A DNA stretch of 34,176 nucleotides from Bacteroidota bacterium (GCA_023251435.1 JAHEYU010000064.1:1-34176), one strand, 5' to 3'. Shown: positions 18,614-27,022, counted from the stretch's first letter. Numbers and translations: made by a program. The notes: a model not told the origin generated them from the sequence alone.

Positions 18614-19567
18614 ATGAATAAATTTTTTTTCATTTCCATTATTTTTCTGATGACCTCCTGTGTGTCGTCTAAAAAGTTCAACCAGCTTACTACCGATTTT
18701 CGGGCATCCGAAAACACTATTCAATCGCTTAAAGAACAGAATCAGTCGTTAATAGTTCAGAATACTGAATTGCAAAGCAAAGTAGAAAAACAGATAAAAG
18801 ATATTGGCGAACTTTCGGCCAAGCTCGAAGAAAGTACCCGTAACCTAAGAAATTCGACAGAAATCAATCAGCGTATCAGTCAAATTAATACAGAGCTTGA
18901 AGATCAGCTAAAAAGCATAAAAACAGGAAGTTCCGAAGAAATTGCACGTTTAATGGAAAAGCTTCAGAAAACACAATCCGATTTGCAAAAACGCGAGGAC
19001 AACCTGAAACTGGCGCAAAACGAACTGGAACAACGCAGTGCAAGAATGAAAGAACTCGAAGATGCGCTAACCCAAAAAGATGAAGCTGTTAAACAACTCA
19101 GGCAAAAGGTGATGGACGCCCTGCTGGGATTCAACAACAAAGGGTTGACCATTCAGGAAAAAAACGGAAAGGTATATGTTTCACTCGATGAGCAGCTACT
19201 GTTTAAAACCGGACAGTGGGAAGTTGACCCAAAAGGACAACAAGCTCTCACGGATTTGGCCGAAGTGTTGGGCCAAAACCCGGATATCAACGTGCTTGTT
19301 GAAGGCCACACCGACGATGTGCCAATGCGCGGAACCGGAATGGTGAAGGACAACTGGGACCTAAGTGTGATGAGGGCAACGGCTGTTACCCGAATTTTAC
19401 TGAAGAACAAAGCAGTTGAACCGAAACGGATTACCTCTGCTGGTCGTGGTGAATTTTTCCCGGTTGACGAGCTGAAAACCGCCGAGGCCCGAAAGAAAAA
19501 CCGTCGTACCGAAATCATTCTGACTCCCCGGTTGGATGAAATATTCAGGATTCTGGAAAATAACTGA
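18614..19567 (+). CDS. OmpA-family peptidoglycan-binding lipoprotein with coiled coil
   Basis: The chosen start MNKFFFISIIFLMTSCVSSKKF gives 317 residues with a lipobox (MTSC, Cys16). The frame stays open 96 nt further upstream but that part has no signal character. Residues about 25-165 form a long heptad-like coiled coil (SENTIQSLKEQNQSLIVQNTELQ... and LMEKLQKTQSDLQKREDNLK). The C-terminal OmpA domain includes VLVEGHTDDVPM, NWDLSVMRATAV and ITSAGRGEFFPV...RKKNRRTEIILTP, the diaminopimelate-binding fold. It probably tethers the outer membrane to peptidoglycan. It is transcribed divergently from dxs and converges with the PHP gene 11 nt downstream. Confidence 0.92.
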   Translation: MNKFFFISIIFLMTSCVSSKKFNQLTTDFRASENTIQSLKEQNQSLIVQNTELQSKVEKQIKDIGELSAKLEESTRNLRNSTEINQRISQINTELEDQLKSIKTGSSEEIARLMEKLQKTQSDLQKREDNLKLAQNELEQRSARMKELEDALTQKDEAVKQLRQKVMDALLGFNNKGLTIQEKNGKVYVSLDEQLLFKTGQWEVDPKGQQALTDLAEVLGQNPDINVLVEGHTDDVPMRGTGMVKDNWDLSVMRATAVTRILLKNKAVEPKRITSAGRGEFFPVDELKTAEARKKNRRTEIILTPRLDEIFRILENN

Positions 19568-19578
19568 TTGACGACATT

Positions 19579-20361
19579 CTAAATTCTGATCATTCTTCGG
19601 GTGCGATTTTTAAAACCAACAATTTCCCTGTACCCAATCCGGGCAAGCAAATCGAGCGCGCTTTCGTAGTGGCGCGCAATTTGGTGAGCGCTATGGGCAT
19701 CTGAACTTATGGTTACCGGAACATTGTGCCTGTAACACATTTCCAGCAACTTTGGTGAGGGAGTAAACTCCGCGCAGGGTCTGTCAATCCCGCCGGTATT
19801 AAGTTCAACCACCAAATCGTGCTGTTTAATTATTCTGATAGTGTCTTCGAAAAGCTTGTCCTGATTCGTCTCCGGATAAACCCTAAATTTTTTGATGATG
19901 TCGAGATGGCCAATAATATCGAAAAGTCCAGTGGCAGCGGCCCCCTGAATGAGTTCAAAATAACTGGCATAAAGCTGGTCGTTCGGCCATTTTCCTATCA
20001 GTGACTGATCTGTATCAAAATTCCAGTCGCCTATAAAATGAACCGACCCGATCACATAGTCAACCGGAATACTATCAATTAGTTTCTTTATCTCTGACTC
20101 ATAGCCGGGAAAATAATCCACCTCGATACCGTACCTGATTTTTATCTGGTCTTTATACTTTGTCTTTAAATCCAGAATTTGTTCAGTCATTACCGGAATA
20201 TCAACCAGACTTATTGCCCATTCAACCGGTTTCAGACAGACATGTTCGCTAAAACCAATCTCGTCCAAGCCTTTAGATATAGCAACCCGAATCATTTCTT
20301 CATACGTATCGATCCCGTCTGACAGGATTGTATGAGTATGATAATCAACCATTCCAATCAT
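19579..20361 (-). CDS. PHP-domain phosphatase, histidinol-phosphatase (HisJ/HisK) type
   Basis: This 260-residue PHP-fold metal-dependent phosphoesterase has metal ligands in DYHTHTILSDG (His8, His10), GFSEHV, GIEVDYFPGYE, IGSVHFIGDW, DIIGHLDIIKKF and TISSDAHS. The set matches HisJ-type histidinol-phosphatases, which hydrolyse L-histidinol phosphate. No other his gene is nearby, so the substrate is uncertain and another small phosphate ester is possible. The start is MIG or the Met three codons later. It follows the DUF1080 gene by 3 nt and is likely co-transcribed. Confidence 0.85.
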   Translation of the reverse strand: MIGMVDYHTHTILSDGIDTYEEMIRVAISKGLDEIGFSEHVCLKPVEWAISLVDIPVMTEQILDLKTKYKDQIKIRYGIEVDYFPGYESEIKKLIDSIPVDYVIGSVHFIGDWNFDTDQSLIGKWPNDQLYASYFELIQGAAATGLFDIIGHLDIIKKFRVYPETNQDKLFEDTIRIIKQHDLVVELNTGGIDRPCAEFTPSPKLLEMCYRHNVPVTISSDAHSAHQIARHYESALDLLARIGYREIVGFKNRTRRMIRI

Positions 20362-20364
20362 TGG

Positions 20365-21072
20365 CTATTTTATTTCTTTTATTTTTATATTCCTGAACTG
20401 TGCCAATCCGCCATGATCCTGAAGTCCGATCTGACCCTTTTTTGCCATTCCGTAGTAAGGGAAGTCATTCCATTTTCCTTTTTCCTTACGCGATTTCCAA
20501 TCAGCATCCCATAACTGATAGTCAACCACCTTAACTCCATTCAGATAATGCTGAACGTGAGTGCCATCTACAACAATGCGGGTTTGATTCCATTCGCCAA
20601 GATTTTTTACTACCGCATTTTTAGGTGCATGCATTCCATAATTTGCGCCGGAATACTGATGGTCTTGTAATTTGCTTGGCCAACCTTTATCGTCGATCAA
20701 CTGATACTCGGGCCCTGATTCGTAAATTGCTTTTCCGATTTTTTCGTTTACGTGATAAAAGATTCCGCTGTTGCTTCGAGACGCGATTTTCCACTCTACA
20801 TAAAGCTCGAAATTCTGAAATTTATCGCGCGTAACAATGTCGCCGCCGTGATCGCTTCCAATACCTGAATTATTGAGTACTCCGCCGATCACTTTCCAGC
20901 CCGTTATCTCTTTTCCCTGAAAGGTTTTCCACCCATTAAAATTCTTCCCGTTGAAAAGCAATCTCCATCCTTCTTTCTTTTCATTTTCAGTCAGTGTGTT
21001 GATTTGTACATTCTGGGCAAATACGCAAAAAGAAATCACAGTAAAGACAAATAAAAAAACTATCCTTTTCAT
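20365..21072 (-). CDS. Secreted DUF1080 (3-keto-disaccharide hydrolase-like) protein
   Basis: The start MKRIVFLFVFTVISFCVFAQ (235 residues) gives a clean signal peptide ending CVFAQ; an ATG 75 nt upstream lacks support. The mature domain is a concanavalin-like beta-sandwich with the DUF1080 landmarks GWRLLFNGKNFNGWK, GWKVIGGVLNN, FELYVEWKIASRSNSGIFYHV, GPEYQLIDD, QHYLNGVKVVDYQ and the end GQIGLQDHGGLAQFRNIKIK. Members act on 3-keto-glycosides or bind glycans. It is first in a two-gene unit with the PHP phosphatase. An inverted repeat at 21126-21155 lies upstream. Confidence 0.87.
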   Translation of the reverse strand: MKRIVFLFVFTVISFCVFAQNVQINTLTENEKKEGWRLLFNGKNFNGWKTFQGKEITGWKVIGGVLNNSGIGSDHGGDIVTRDKFQNFELYVEWKIASRSNSGIFYHVNEKIGKAIYESGPEYQLIDDKGWPSKLQDHQYSGANYGMHAPKNAVVKNLGEWNQTRIVVDGTHVQHYLNGVKVVDYQLWDADWKSRKEKGKWNDFPYYGMAKKGQIGLQDHGGLAQFRNIKIKEIK

Positions 21073-21125
21073 ATACAGACATTTATAGAATAAACAATTT
21101 TCCGGAAACGATGCTGACACTTTAT

Positions 21126-21155
21126 TTATTGACAATAAATTTATCATGTCAATAA
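21126..21155. promoter_or_regulatory. Inverted repeat, possible operator
   Basis: TTATTGACA (21126-21134) and TGTCAATAA (21147-21155) form a perfect 9-bp dyad with a 12-nt AT-rich spacer, in the divergent region between the DUF1080 gene and trpS. It has no T run on either side, so it is unlikely to be a terminator. A dimeric regulator site is one reading; no regulator gene is adjacent. Confidence 0.35.
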
Positions 21156-21270
21156 TAAGTTGAAATTATGAACTTTAAACGATATGAACAAGACGGCAGG
21201 GTTTGATTTTCAAAATTAAACTCAAGGTATTTGGAATACTGTCATTAAAAAACTCCGGACACTTAACTTT

Positions 21271-21302
21271 TTTGTGAATTGTAAATACTTCGTGTATTTT
21301 TG
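21271..21302 (+). promoter_or_regulatory. Bacteroidota housekeeping promoter of trpS
   Basis: TTTG (21271-21274), a 20-nt spacer and TATTTTTG (21295-21302) match the Bacteroidota consensus (TTTG, N19-21, TAnnTTTG) at every fixed position. Transcription would start near 21308, giving a leader of about 18 nt before the ATG at 21326. Confidence 0.85.
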
Positions 21303-21325
21303 CAGCCCATTTTAGAACGAAAATC

Positions 21326-22327
21326 ATGACCAAACAGATAGTTGTCAGTGGCATCAGGCCAACCGGAAATTTGCACCTCGGAAATTATTTCGGCGCAGTG
21401 CGTAGCTTTTTAAAAATGCAGGAAGATTACAACTGCTATTTTTTCATTGCCGATATTCATTCGCTTACCACACACCCAACTCCCGAAAACCTTCAGAACG
21501 GAGTAAAACAAGTGCTGGCCGAATATCTGGCTTGCGGAATTGATCCGGAGAAAGCGACCATTTTTATCCAGAGCGATGTTCCTGAAGTATCTGAATTATA
21601 CGCCTTTCTGAATATGAACGCCTATTTGGGCGAGTTGGAGCGTACCACATCGTTCAAGGATAAAGCACGCCAACAACCCGAAAACGTAAATGCCGGTTTG
21701 CTCACTTATCCGGTTTTAATGGCTGCCGACATTATCATCCATAAAGCCAAATTTGTTCCGGTTGGGAAAGATCAGGAGCAAAACCTGGAAATGGCCCGCA
21801 AGTTTGCCGGACGTTTCAACCGCATGTACAACTGCGAGCTGTTCCCACTTCCGCAGCCTTTTACCTTCGATGGTGGGGACATGATTAAAGTTCCGGGACT
21901 CGATGGTAGTGGTAAAATGGGCAAATCAGAAGGAAACGGAATTTTCCTTTTTGAAGACCCAAAAGACATCCGCAAAAAAGTGATGCGTGCGGTAACCGAT
22001 GCCGGGCCAACCGAGCCCAACAGCAAAAAAGCCGAAGCGGTTGAAAATCTGTTTACCTTGTTAAAAATCGTTTCCACACCCGATGTGGTTTCTCATTTCG
22101 ATGCGGCTTACAACGATTGCAGCATCCGATACGGCGACCTTAAAAAACAGCTGGCCGAAGACATTGTGGCTTTCACTTCACCCATCCGCGAACGCATTCT
22201 GGAAATCCTGAAAGACGAAGCTTACCTGGGCAAAGTTGCCCGCATGGGAGCCGAACGTGCCCGCGAATCGGCCCAAAAAACACTCAACGAGGTAAAAGAC
22301 GTGATTGGCTTCAGGAGGCTGTTCTAA
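21326..22327 (+). CDS. trpS: Tryptophanyl-tRNA synthetase
   Basis: Class I synthetase that charges tRNA-Trp; 333 residues, the normal length. The HIGH box appears as HLGN at 17-20 (SGIRPTGNLHLGNYFGA). The KMSKS loop is the variant KMGKS at 197-201 (DGSGKMGKSEGN). The tryptophan pocket region FIADIHSLTTH and the adenylate-site segment TYPVLMAADIIIH...VGKDQEQNLEMAR are intact. It has a near-ideal promoter and short leader. A decayed toxin-antitoxin pair follows 34 nt downstream. Confidence 0.98.
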   Translation: MTKQIVVSGIRPTGNLHLGNYFGAVRSFLKMQEDYNCYFFIADIHSLTTHPTPENLQNGVKQVLAEYLACGIDPEKATIFIQSDVPEVSELYAFLNMNAYLGELERTTSFKDKARQQPENVNAGLLTYPVLMAADIIIHKAKFVPVGKDQEQNLEMARKFAGRFNRMYNCELFPLPQPFTFDGGDMIKVPGLDGSGKMGKSEGNGIFLFEDPKDIRKKVMRAVTDAGPTEPNSKKAEAVENLFTLLKIVSTPDVVSHFDAAYNDCSIRYGDLKKQLAEDIVAFTSPIRERILEILKDEAYLGKVARMGAERARESAQKTLNEVKDVIGFRRLF

Positions 22328-22361
22328 AAATTTGTAAATTGCAGTTCTAAATTAGCCAATT

Positions 22362-22559
22362 ATGAGAACGACAGATTTGATCAACGAGATTAAGAGATTG
22401 CCTTTGAAAAAACGAATTTTCGTTGTTGAGAAAACTCTTCATTCCATCAGACAGGATGAAGAAACGAATCGAATGAAAAAGGCAGTTGATCTGTTACTGG
22501 AAGATTACAAAACTGATTTGGAACTGACTGCATTTACAAATATCCCTTCGCTCCATTGA
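22362..22559 (+). CDS. Small antitoxin-like protein, probably truncated at its C-terminus
   Basis: This 65-residue helical protein (MRTTDLINEIKRLPLKKRIFVVEKTLHSIRQ...) ends LELTAFTNIPSLH. Size, charge pattern and the 'DLELTAFT' tail resemble the small antitoxins that precede MazF/PemK toxins in Bacteroidota; from memory, those continue for several more residues after 'ELTAFT'. Its stop overlaps the next reading frame by 4 bp (TTGA). I infer that the original 3' end was lost in the deletion that also removed the toxin N-terminus. Confidence 0.5.
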   Translation: MRTTDLINEIKRLPLKKRIFVVEKTLHSIRQDEETNRMKKAVDLLLEDYKTDLELTAFTNIPSLH

Positions 22560-22738
22560 TTATTAAATTGGAACCAGATCGAAACAACCGCCTTTCAAAG
22601 ATTTCTGCCGCTGACTGCTTTCAAGTAAGATCTGTTTCTGAACAAAGATTTATAAATAAGCTTGGCTATATCAGTCTGGAATCTATGGATGAAATCAAAA
22701 CAGGATTATCCAGAATCTTTTCCATAAGCCAAGATTGA
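22556..22738 (+). pseudogene. C-terminal remnant of a PemK/MazF-type toxin
   Basis: The frame (60 codons, no ATG, TTG only) reads LIIKLEPDRNNRLSK...ADCFQVRSVSEQRFINKLGYISLESMDEIKTGL. This aligns by eye with the second half of PemK/MazF toxins ('...DQIRAIDKSRL.KKIG.LS...M..I...L'). The N-terminal strands with the RNA-binding and catalytic residues (the 'GDI....' start and the 'RPALVLS' segment) are absent. The frame upstream is open only back to a stop at 22514-22516. It should be inactive as a toxin. Confidence 0.6.
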
Positions 22739-23018
22739 TCAGTTAAGAGTTTCTATTACGATATTATTTTCAGTCAGGTTTCACTCCAAAATGGAACTCT
22801 GATTTGCTTTTTAGCAGCCACTCACCGACAGAAAACTGGCATTCACAGTTTCCATTTTTGTTAATCTTGGTAAAGATGGTTCCTTTGACGCGCCATTAAA
22901 AAACAATTAAATCAAGCGAACGTTAGTAATTGCTTACCGATTGGGTGCAACTTATTCAAAAAGTTTTGGTCGGTATCGATTAGTATTTATGCCATGATGT
23001 TCAGAAAACAGAAAAACA

Positions 23019-25364
23019 ATGAAACAACTAATTACAATTTTATTATTGCTCACACTGTCGTTCCCCGGCTTTGCGGGAATGGTGACCCTGAGCGGTTACC
23101 TTAAAGACAAAGCGAACGGCGAAGCCCTCATTGGGGCTACCGTTTACATTCCGGAAATAAAAACCGGGGTCATTACCAATCCTTATGGATTTTACTCCAT
23201 TTCGGTACCTCAAGGCGATTATTCGGTTACTTTCTCCTATATCGGTTACCAAAGCCAGTCGCCGCTTATTAAGCTCAACGAAAGCAAACAACTGAATGTG
23301 TTGCTTGAAGAAGATTCGAAACAGATTGACGAAGTGGTCGTTACCGGTGAAAAAAAGAACCGTAATGTGGAAAGCCTCCAAATGAGCATGGAGAAAGTTC
23401 AGGTTAAAATGATTAAAAAGCTGCCGTCGTTTATGGGGGAGGTTGATATCCTCAAAAGCATTACGCTGTTGCCCGGTATCCAGAACGGAGGCGAAGGAAG
23501 CTCCGGTTTGTACGTGCGCGGTGGTGGTCCCGACGAAAACCTGATGATTCTGGACGAAGCTCCCGTTTACAACGCCTCACATTTGCTGGGTTTCTTCTCC
23601 GTTTTTAATTCGGATGCTATTAAAGATGTTCAGGTTTACAAAGGGGGAATTCCTGCGGAATACGGCGGAAAGGCCTCATCGGTAATCGATATCAGAATGA
23701 AAGACGGAAACTCGCAGCAACTGGGAATGAGCGGCGGAATTGGTAATATTTCGAGCCGACTGACCGTGGAAGGCCCAATTATTAAAGACAAATGGAGTTT
23801 CATCGTTGCGGGCCGGAGAACTTATGCCGATTATGTCGGAAAACTAATTGGTATTGAAGAATTAAAAGACAACCAGCTTTATTTCTACGATCTCAACCTA
23901 AAGACCAATATTCAGATCAACCCTAAAAACCGCATTTACTTTTCGGCCTACACTGGCGACGATTATTTCAAGGCCAGCGAATCGATTTATATGCGCTGGG
24001 GAAACCTGACTTCTACAGCTCGCTGGAATCACCTGTTCAGCAACAAGTTATTCTCGAATACTTCGCTCATTTTTTCGCGATACAACTATAATTTGGGTGT
24101 ACCTGGCTCGGCAGCCGATCAGTTCGACTGGACTTCACAGATTTCGGATTACAACTTCAAGGAAGATTTTACCTGGTATCTGAATTCGAAAAACAAGCTG
24201 ACCCTGGGTTTTAACCTGATTTATCACCATTTCGAACCGGGAGCGGTAGATGCCAATGAAGGTTCGTATTTTACCGACCTGAAACTGACCAACTATAATG
24301 CGCTGGATAATTCGCTGTATGTGTCGAACGAACAAACCATAGGTAGCCGCCTGACTTTGAGGTACGGATTACGTTACTCCTATTTTCAGCAAATTGGCAA
24401 AGCGACAGTGAGGGAATACCTGAACCCTGACAAACCCAACGACGAAGAAGTAACTGGCACCATAGAATACGGATCCGGGAAACTGGTTCCTCCGTCCTAT
24501 CACAATCTCGAACCACGCCTGGCAATCAAATATATGCTCAATCCGGAGAGTTCGCTTAAAGCCTCGTACAACCGGATGGCTCAAAACCTGCACCTTATTT
24601 CGAACACCAATTCCCCCACTCCGCTCGACATCTGGCTGCCCAGCAGCCATTACATCAAACCACTGATAGCCAACCAGATTGGCTTGGGATATTTCAGGAA
24701 TTTTGATGATAACATGTTCGAAACATCAGCTGAAGTCTATTACAAAAAGATGAAAAATGTAATCGACTATATCGATGGTGCCGAATTATTCCTGAAGGAA
24801 GATCTGGAAACCGAACTGCTTCGCGGAAGTGGATATGCTTATGGCTTAGAACTATACGCAAAAAAACAGGAAGGGCGGCTGACGGGCTGGCTTAGCTACA
24901 CTTTATCGCGGTCGATGCGCGAAGTTGTGGGAATTAATGAAGGAAATGCTTATCCATCGAGTTACGATCGTACGCACAACGTTTCGGTGGTGGCCAATTA
25001 TGATTTGAGCAAACGTTGGAATTTATCGTCCACCTGGGTGTTTTCAACCGGAAACCCAACATCCTACCCAATAGCCAAATACGATGTTCAGGGCACTACG
25101 CTTTACCATTATTCGGCACGCAACAGCAACCGCATTCCTGATTATCACCGCATGGACGTTTCGCTCACTTACGATTTCAAGAAGAACGATCAGCGCAAGG
25201 TGAAACAATCGCTTAATTTTTCGATCTACAATGTTTATGCACGCCGGAATGCTTATTCGGTTACTTTCCGCCAGAACGAGGAAAAGCCCAACGTTTCGGA
25301 AGCTATCCGGTTGTCCATTATCGGAAGTGTAATTCCCTCTGTTACTTATAATTTCAACTTTTAA
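23019..25364 (+). CDS. TonB-dependent outer-membrane receptor with carboxypeptidase-like N-terminal domain
   Basis: This 781-residue protein has a signal peptide (residues 1-19, MKQLITILLLLTLSFPGFA). A CarboxypepD_reg-like beta-sandwich spans about 22-110 (LSGYLKDKANGEALIGATVYIPEIKTGVITNPYGFYSI). The plug domain spans about 115-230, with DILKSITLLPGIQNGGEGSSGLYVRGGGPDENLMILDEAPVY and VYKGGIPAEYGGKASSVIDIRMKDG. The rest is a 22-strand-type barrel ending in an aromatic strand (VIPSVTYNFNF). No SusD partner follows. Instead a DUF4249 lipoprotein lies 13 nt downstream, a recurring Bacteroidota pairing. The substrate is unknown. Confidence 0.93.
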   Translation: MKQLITILLLLTLSFPGFAGMVTLSGYLKDKANGEALIGATVYIPEIKTGVITNPYGFYSISVPQGDYSVTFSYIGYQSQSPLIKLNESKQLNVLLEEDSKQIDEVVVTGEKKNRNVESLQMSMEKVQVKMIKKLPSFMGEVDILKSITLLPGIQNGGEGSSGLYVRGGGPDENLMILDEAPVYNASHLLGFFSVFNSDAIKDVQVYKGGIPAEYGGKASSVIDIRMKDGNSQQLGMSGGIGNISSRLTVEGPIIKDKWSFIVAGRRTYADYVGKLIGIEELKDNQLYFYDLNLKTNIQINPKNRIYFSAYTGDDYFKASESIYMRWGNLTSTARWNHLFSNKLFSNTSLIFSRYNYNLGVPGSAADQFDWTSQISDYNFKEDFTWYLNSKNKLTLGFNLIYHHFEPGAVDANEGSYFTDLKLTNYNALDNSLYVSNEQTIGSRLTLRYGLRYSYFQQIGKATVREYLNPDKPNDEEVTGTIEYGSGKLVPPSYHNLEPRLAIKYMLNPESSLKASYNRMAQNLHLISNTNSPTPLDIWLPSSHYIKPLIANQIGLGYFRNFDDNMFETSAEVYYKKMKNVIDYIDGAELFLKEDLETELLRGSGYAYGLELYAKKQEGRLTGWLSYTLSRSMREVVGINEGNAYPSSYDRTHNVSVVANYDLSKRWNLSSTWVFSTGNPTSYPIAKYDVQGTTLYHYSARNSNRIPDYHRMDVSLTYDFKKNDQRKVKQSLNFSIYNVYARRNAYSVTFRQNEEKPNVSEAIRLSIIGSVIPSVTYNFNF

Positions 25365-25377
25365 AATTCTGACCATC

Positions 25378-26376
25378 ATGAAAAACAATATAGGAAAAAG
25401 TTTAGGCACAGGAAAAGGCTCAATACAAAAAATGGCTGGCAACTGGCAACTGGCAACTGGCAAAAAGGCTTCAAACTACAATCTCCTAACTTTTGCTGTC
25501 TTCCTGCTTTCCACGTTCTTCTTCACTTCGTGCGAAGATGTGATTGACGTGAAACTAAATGATGAAAACCTAAATCTTATTGGTGTTGAAGCCAGCATTA
25601 CAACAATTGATGAGCCAACCGTATTTCTGTATAAAACCCTTCAGGTAAATCAGGATACCGAATCTCCAGGAATAAGCGGGGCTGTGGTTTCTGTTTCCGA
25701 CAATGCCATTCCGGCCAATTCAGTTACTTTGGTTGAAGATGAGCAGCAAAAAGGCTTTTACCGGGTTCCACAAAACACCAATTACTTCGGAATTGCCGGA
25801 CGCGAATATACTTTAACCATTCAGGCTGAAGGCACGACTATCACTGCCAAAGAACAACTGGCCAGAGTTGAGCCAATTGACTCTATTCGCGTTTTTCCAT
25901 CCATGCGCGGAAATAAAATTTTTCTGGCAGTTTATACCTACGGAAAAGAAACTCAGGGAATAGGAAATTTCTATAAATGGGATGTTTTTGTAAACGACTC
26001 TTTACTAACAAACGGCCAACGGTTAGCTGTTGCCAGCGACGAATTTGTGGATGGAAATTACATATCGGGACTGGAGGTTTATACTGATTTCCACAATACA
26101 GACAAAGCGGCTCAAGAGCGTAAAATCAATCTGGGAGATACCATCTACGTGAAACATACTTCCATTTCGAAATTTGCATACTACTATTTTTTCCAGATGC
26201 TCAATCAGAGTGGCACTGGTTCGTTGTTCAGCGTTCCGCCAGCCAACATTAAAAGCAATTTCACTTCGGGCGATGGAAAACCTGTTTTAGGACTGTTTAC
26301 AGCCCGCGATGTGTCGGTTTCGAATAAAGTAGTTGTTGATCAGAAGATTGAAGACCAATTAAGGAAGCTAAAATAA
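25378..26376 (+). CDS. DUF4249 family lipoprotein with a repeat-derived N-terminal insertion
   Basis: This 332-residue protein has a lipobox in FAVFLLSTFFFTSC (Cys52), then EDVIDVKLNDENLNLIGVEASIT, the opening of DUF4249 proteins, and a beta-rich body (IDSIRVFPSMRGNKIFLAVYTYGKETQGIGNFYKWDVFVND). The gene follows the TonB receptor by 13 nt and probably supplies its surface partner. The N-terminus is odd: about 30 polar residues precede the signal sequence, and part of them (NWQLATGKK) is encoded by four perfect tandem copies of CTGGCAA (25436-25463). A shorter start at Met19 (25432) would remove only part of it. Confidence 0.85.
   Translation: MKNNIGKSLGTGKGSIQKMAGNWQLATGKKASNYNLLTFAVFLLSTFFFTSCEDVIDVKLNDENLNLIGVEASITTIDEPTVFLYKTLQVNQDTESPGISGAVVSVSDNAIPANSVTLVEDEQQKGFYRVPQNTNYFGIAGREYTLTIQAEGTTITAKEQLARVEPIDSIRVFPSMRGNKIFLAVYTYGKETQGIGNFYKWDVFVNDSLLTNGQRLAVASDEFVDGNYISGLEVYTDFHNTDKAAQERKINLGDTIYVKHTSISKFAYYYFFQMLNQSGTGSLFSVPPANIKSNFTSGDGKPVLGLFTARDVSVSNKVVVDQKIEDQLRKLK
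25436..25463 (+). repeat. Four tandem copies of the heptamer CTGGCAA inside a coding region
   Basis: CTGGCAA repeats exactly four times without interruption. Seven is not a multiple of three, but four copies (28 nt) keep the frame with their surroundings. Similar heptamer tracts occur between genes in Bacteroidota, as remembered. Here it lies just upstream of the signal peptide. Confidence 0.85.
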
Positions 26377-26378
26377 CA

Positions 26379-26438
26379 GATAACATATTAGCCACTATTT
26401 CAATTTTAGTTACTTAGCGGATAATATATTAGCCACTA
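26379..26438 (+). repeat. 19-bp direct repeat pair
   Basis: GATAACATATTAGCCACTA (26379-26397) and GATAATATATTAGCCACTA (26420-26438) differ at one base and are 22 nt apart. The second abuts the terminator stem. They could be binding sites or a small duplication. Confidence 0.6.
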
Positions 26439-26480
26439 GATATTAAAAAAGAGAGCTTTTGGCTCTCTTTTTTAATATCT
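26438..26480. terminator. Long bidirectional terminator hairpin after the DUF4249 gene
   Basis: A perfect 19-bp stem (AGATATTAAAAAAGAGAGC, 26438-26456, with its complement at 26462-26480) closes a 5-nt loop. A/T runs inside the stem supply a T tract for either direction. It ends the TonB receptor-DUF4249 unit. Confidence 0.88.
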
Positions 26481-26497
26481 TGAAGCAACTATTTTCA

Positions 26498-26609
26498 GGT
26501 GCAGAGCACCGTTGATATTTGTAGTATAAATTTGCGCGACACACCCAAAAGGTGCGGAGCACCGAAATAATAGGCATATAATATTTGTGGTATTCCGGTG
26601 CGCTGCACC
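26498..26609. repeat. Cluster of three GGTGC-n3-GCACC palindromic repeats
   Basis: GGTGCAGAGCACC (26498-26510), GGTGCGGAGCACC (26551-26563) and GGTGCGCTGCACC (26597-26609) are near-identical palindromes with 40- and 33-nt spacers. Spacers 1 and 2 share an ATATTTGT-GTAT segment (GATATTTGTAGTAT and AATATTTGTGGTAT). The third copy is in inverted orientation relative to the second. This is the layout of REP/REPIN elements mobilised by RAYT transposases; no such transposase is in the window. Confidence 0.75.
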
Positions 26610-26733
26610 TTATACCAAATGCAATTCCAAATCAGTCCAAAGGCTCATCTGGTATAATGCCGATGAATAGACCTGCCCGCAGCAGCTACCGTGTACCCAC
26701 ATGTATTATCAATTGTATCATATACCGGAAAAA

Positions 26734-26903
26734 AATGGAACGCGGATTTACACGGGTTTAGCGGATGGAAAACGGATTTATATTCCAATAAATTGGAATG
26801 GATGATTGATAATTTCATGAGTGTTTCTTTAGAAAATCATCCCGGCTTGTATGGATTTTAATCAGTTTTAATCCGCCAGATCATATTTAATCCGCGTTCC
26901 ATT
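26734..26903. repeat. Imperfect long inverted repeat (MITE-like)
   Basis: AATGGAACGCGGATT (26734-26748) is exactly complementary to 26889-26903. Inside these 15-bp ends the arms keep partial symmetry: CGGAT motifs on the left at about 26761 and 26774, and matching ATCC/AATCCGCC motifs on the right near 26868. The whole could fold into one long hairpin of about 170 nt. No coding frame is present. Confidence 0.7.
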
Positions 26904-27022
26904 GTTTTTTTGTATTAAAGAGAATTTAAGTATTTACCTAATATTTGTGTGTACACGTTAGCCGACGCAGGCGGGTATTTATAGAACAATGGTTGAAATT
27001 TGCCGGTGGATTTTAAATAGCC

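Noticed and set aside
22739-23018. Possible gene or promoter between the toxin remnant and the TonB receptor
   Set aside because: No coding frame is convincing; TATTTATG (22984-22991) is one base off the -7 consensus and has no -33 partner at the right distance.
26498-26609. CRISPR array
   Set aside because: Units are 13-bp palindromes in mixed orientation with partly related spacers, and no cas gene is nearby.
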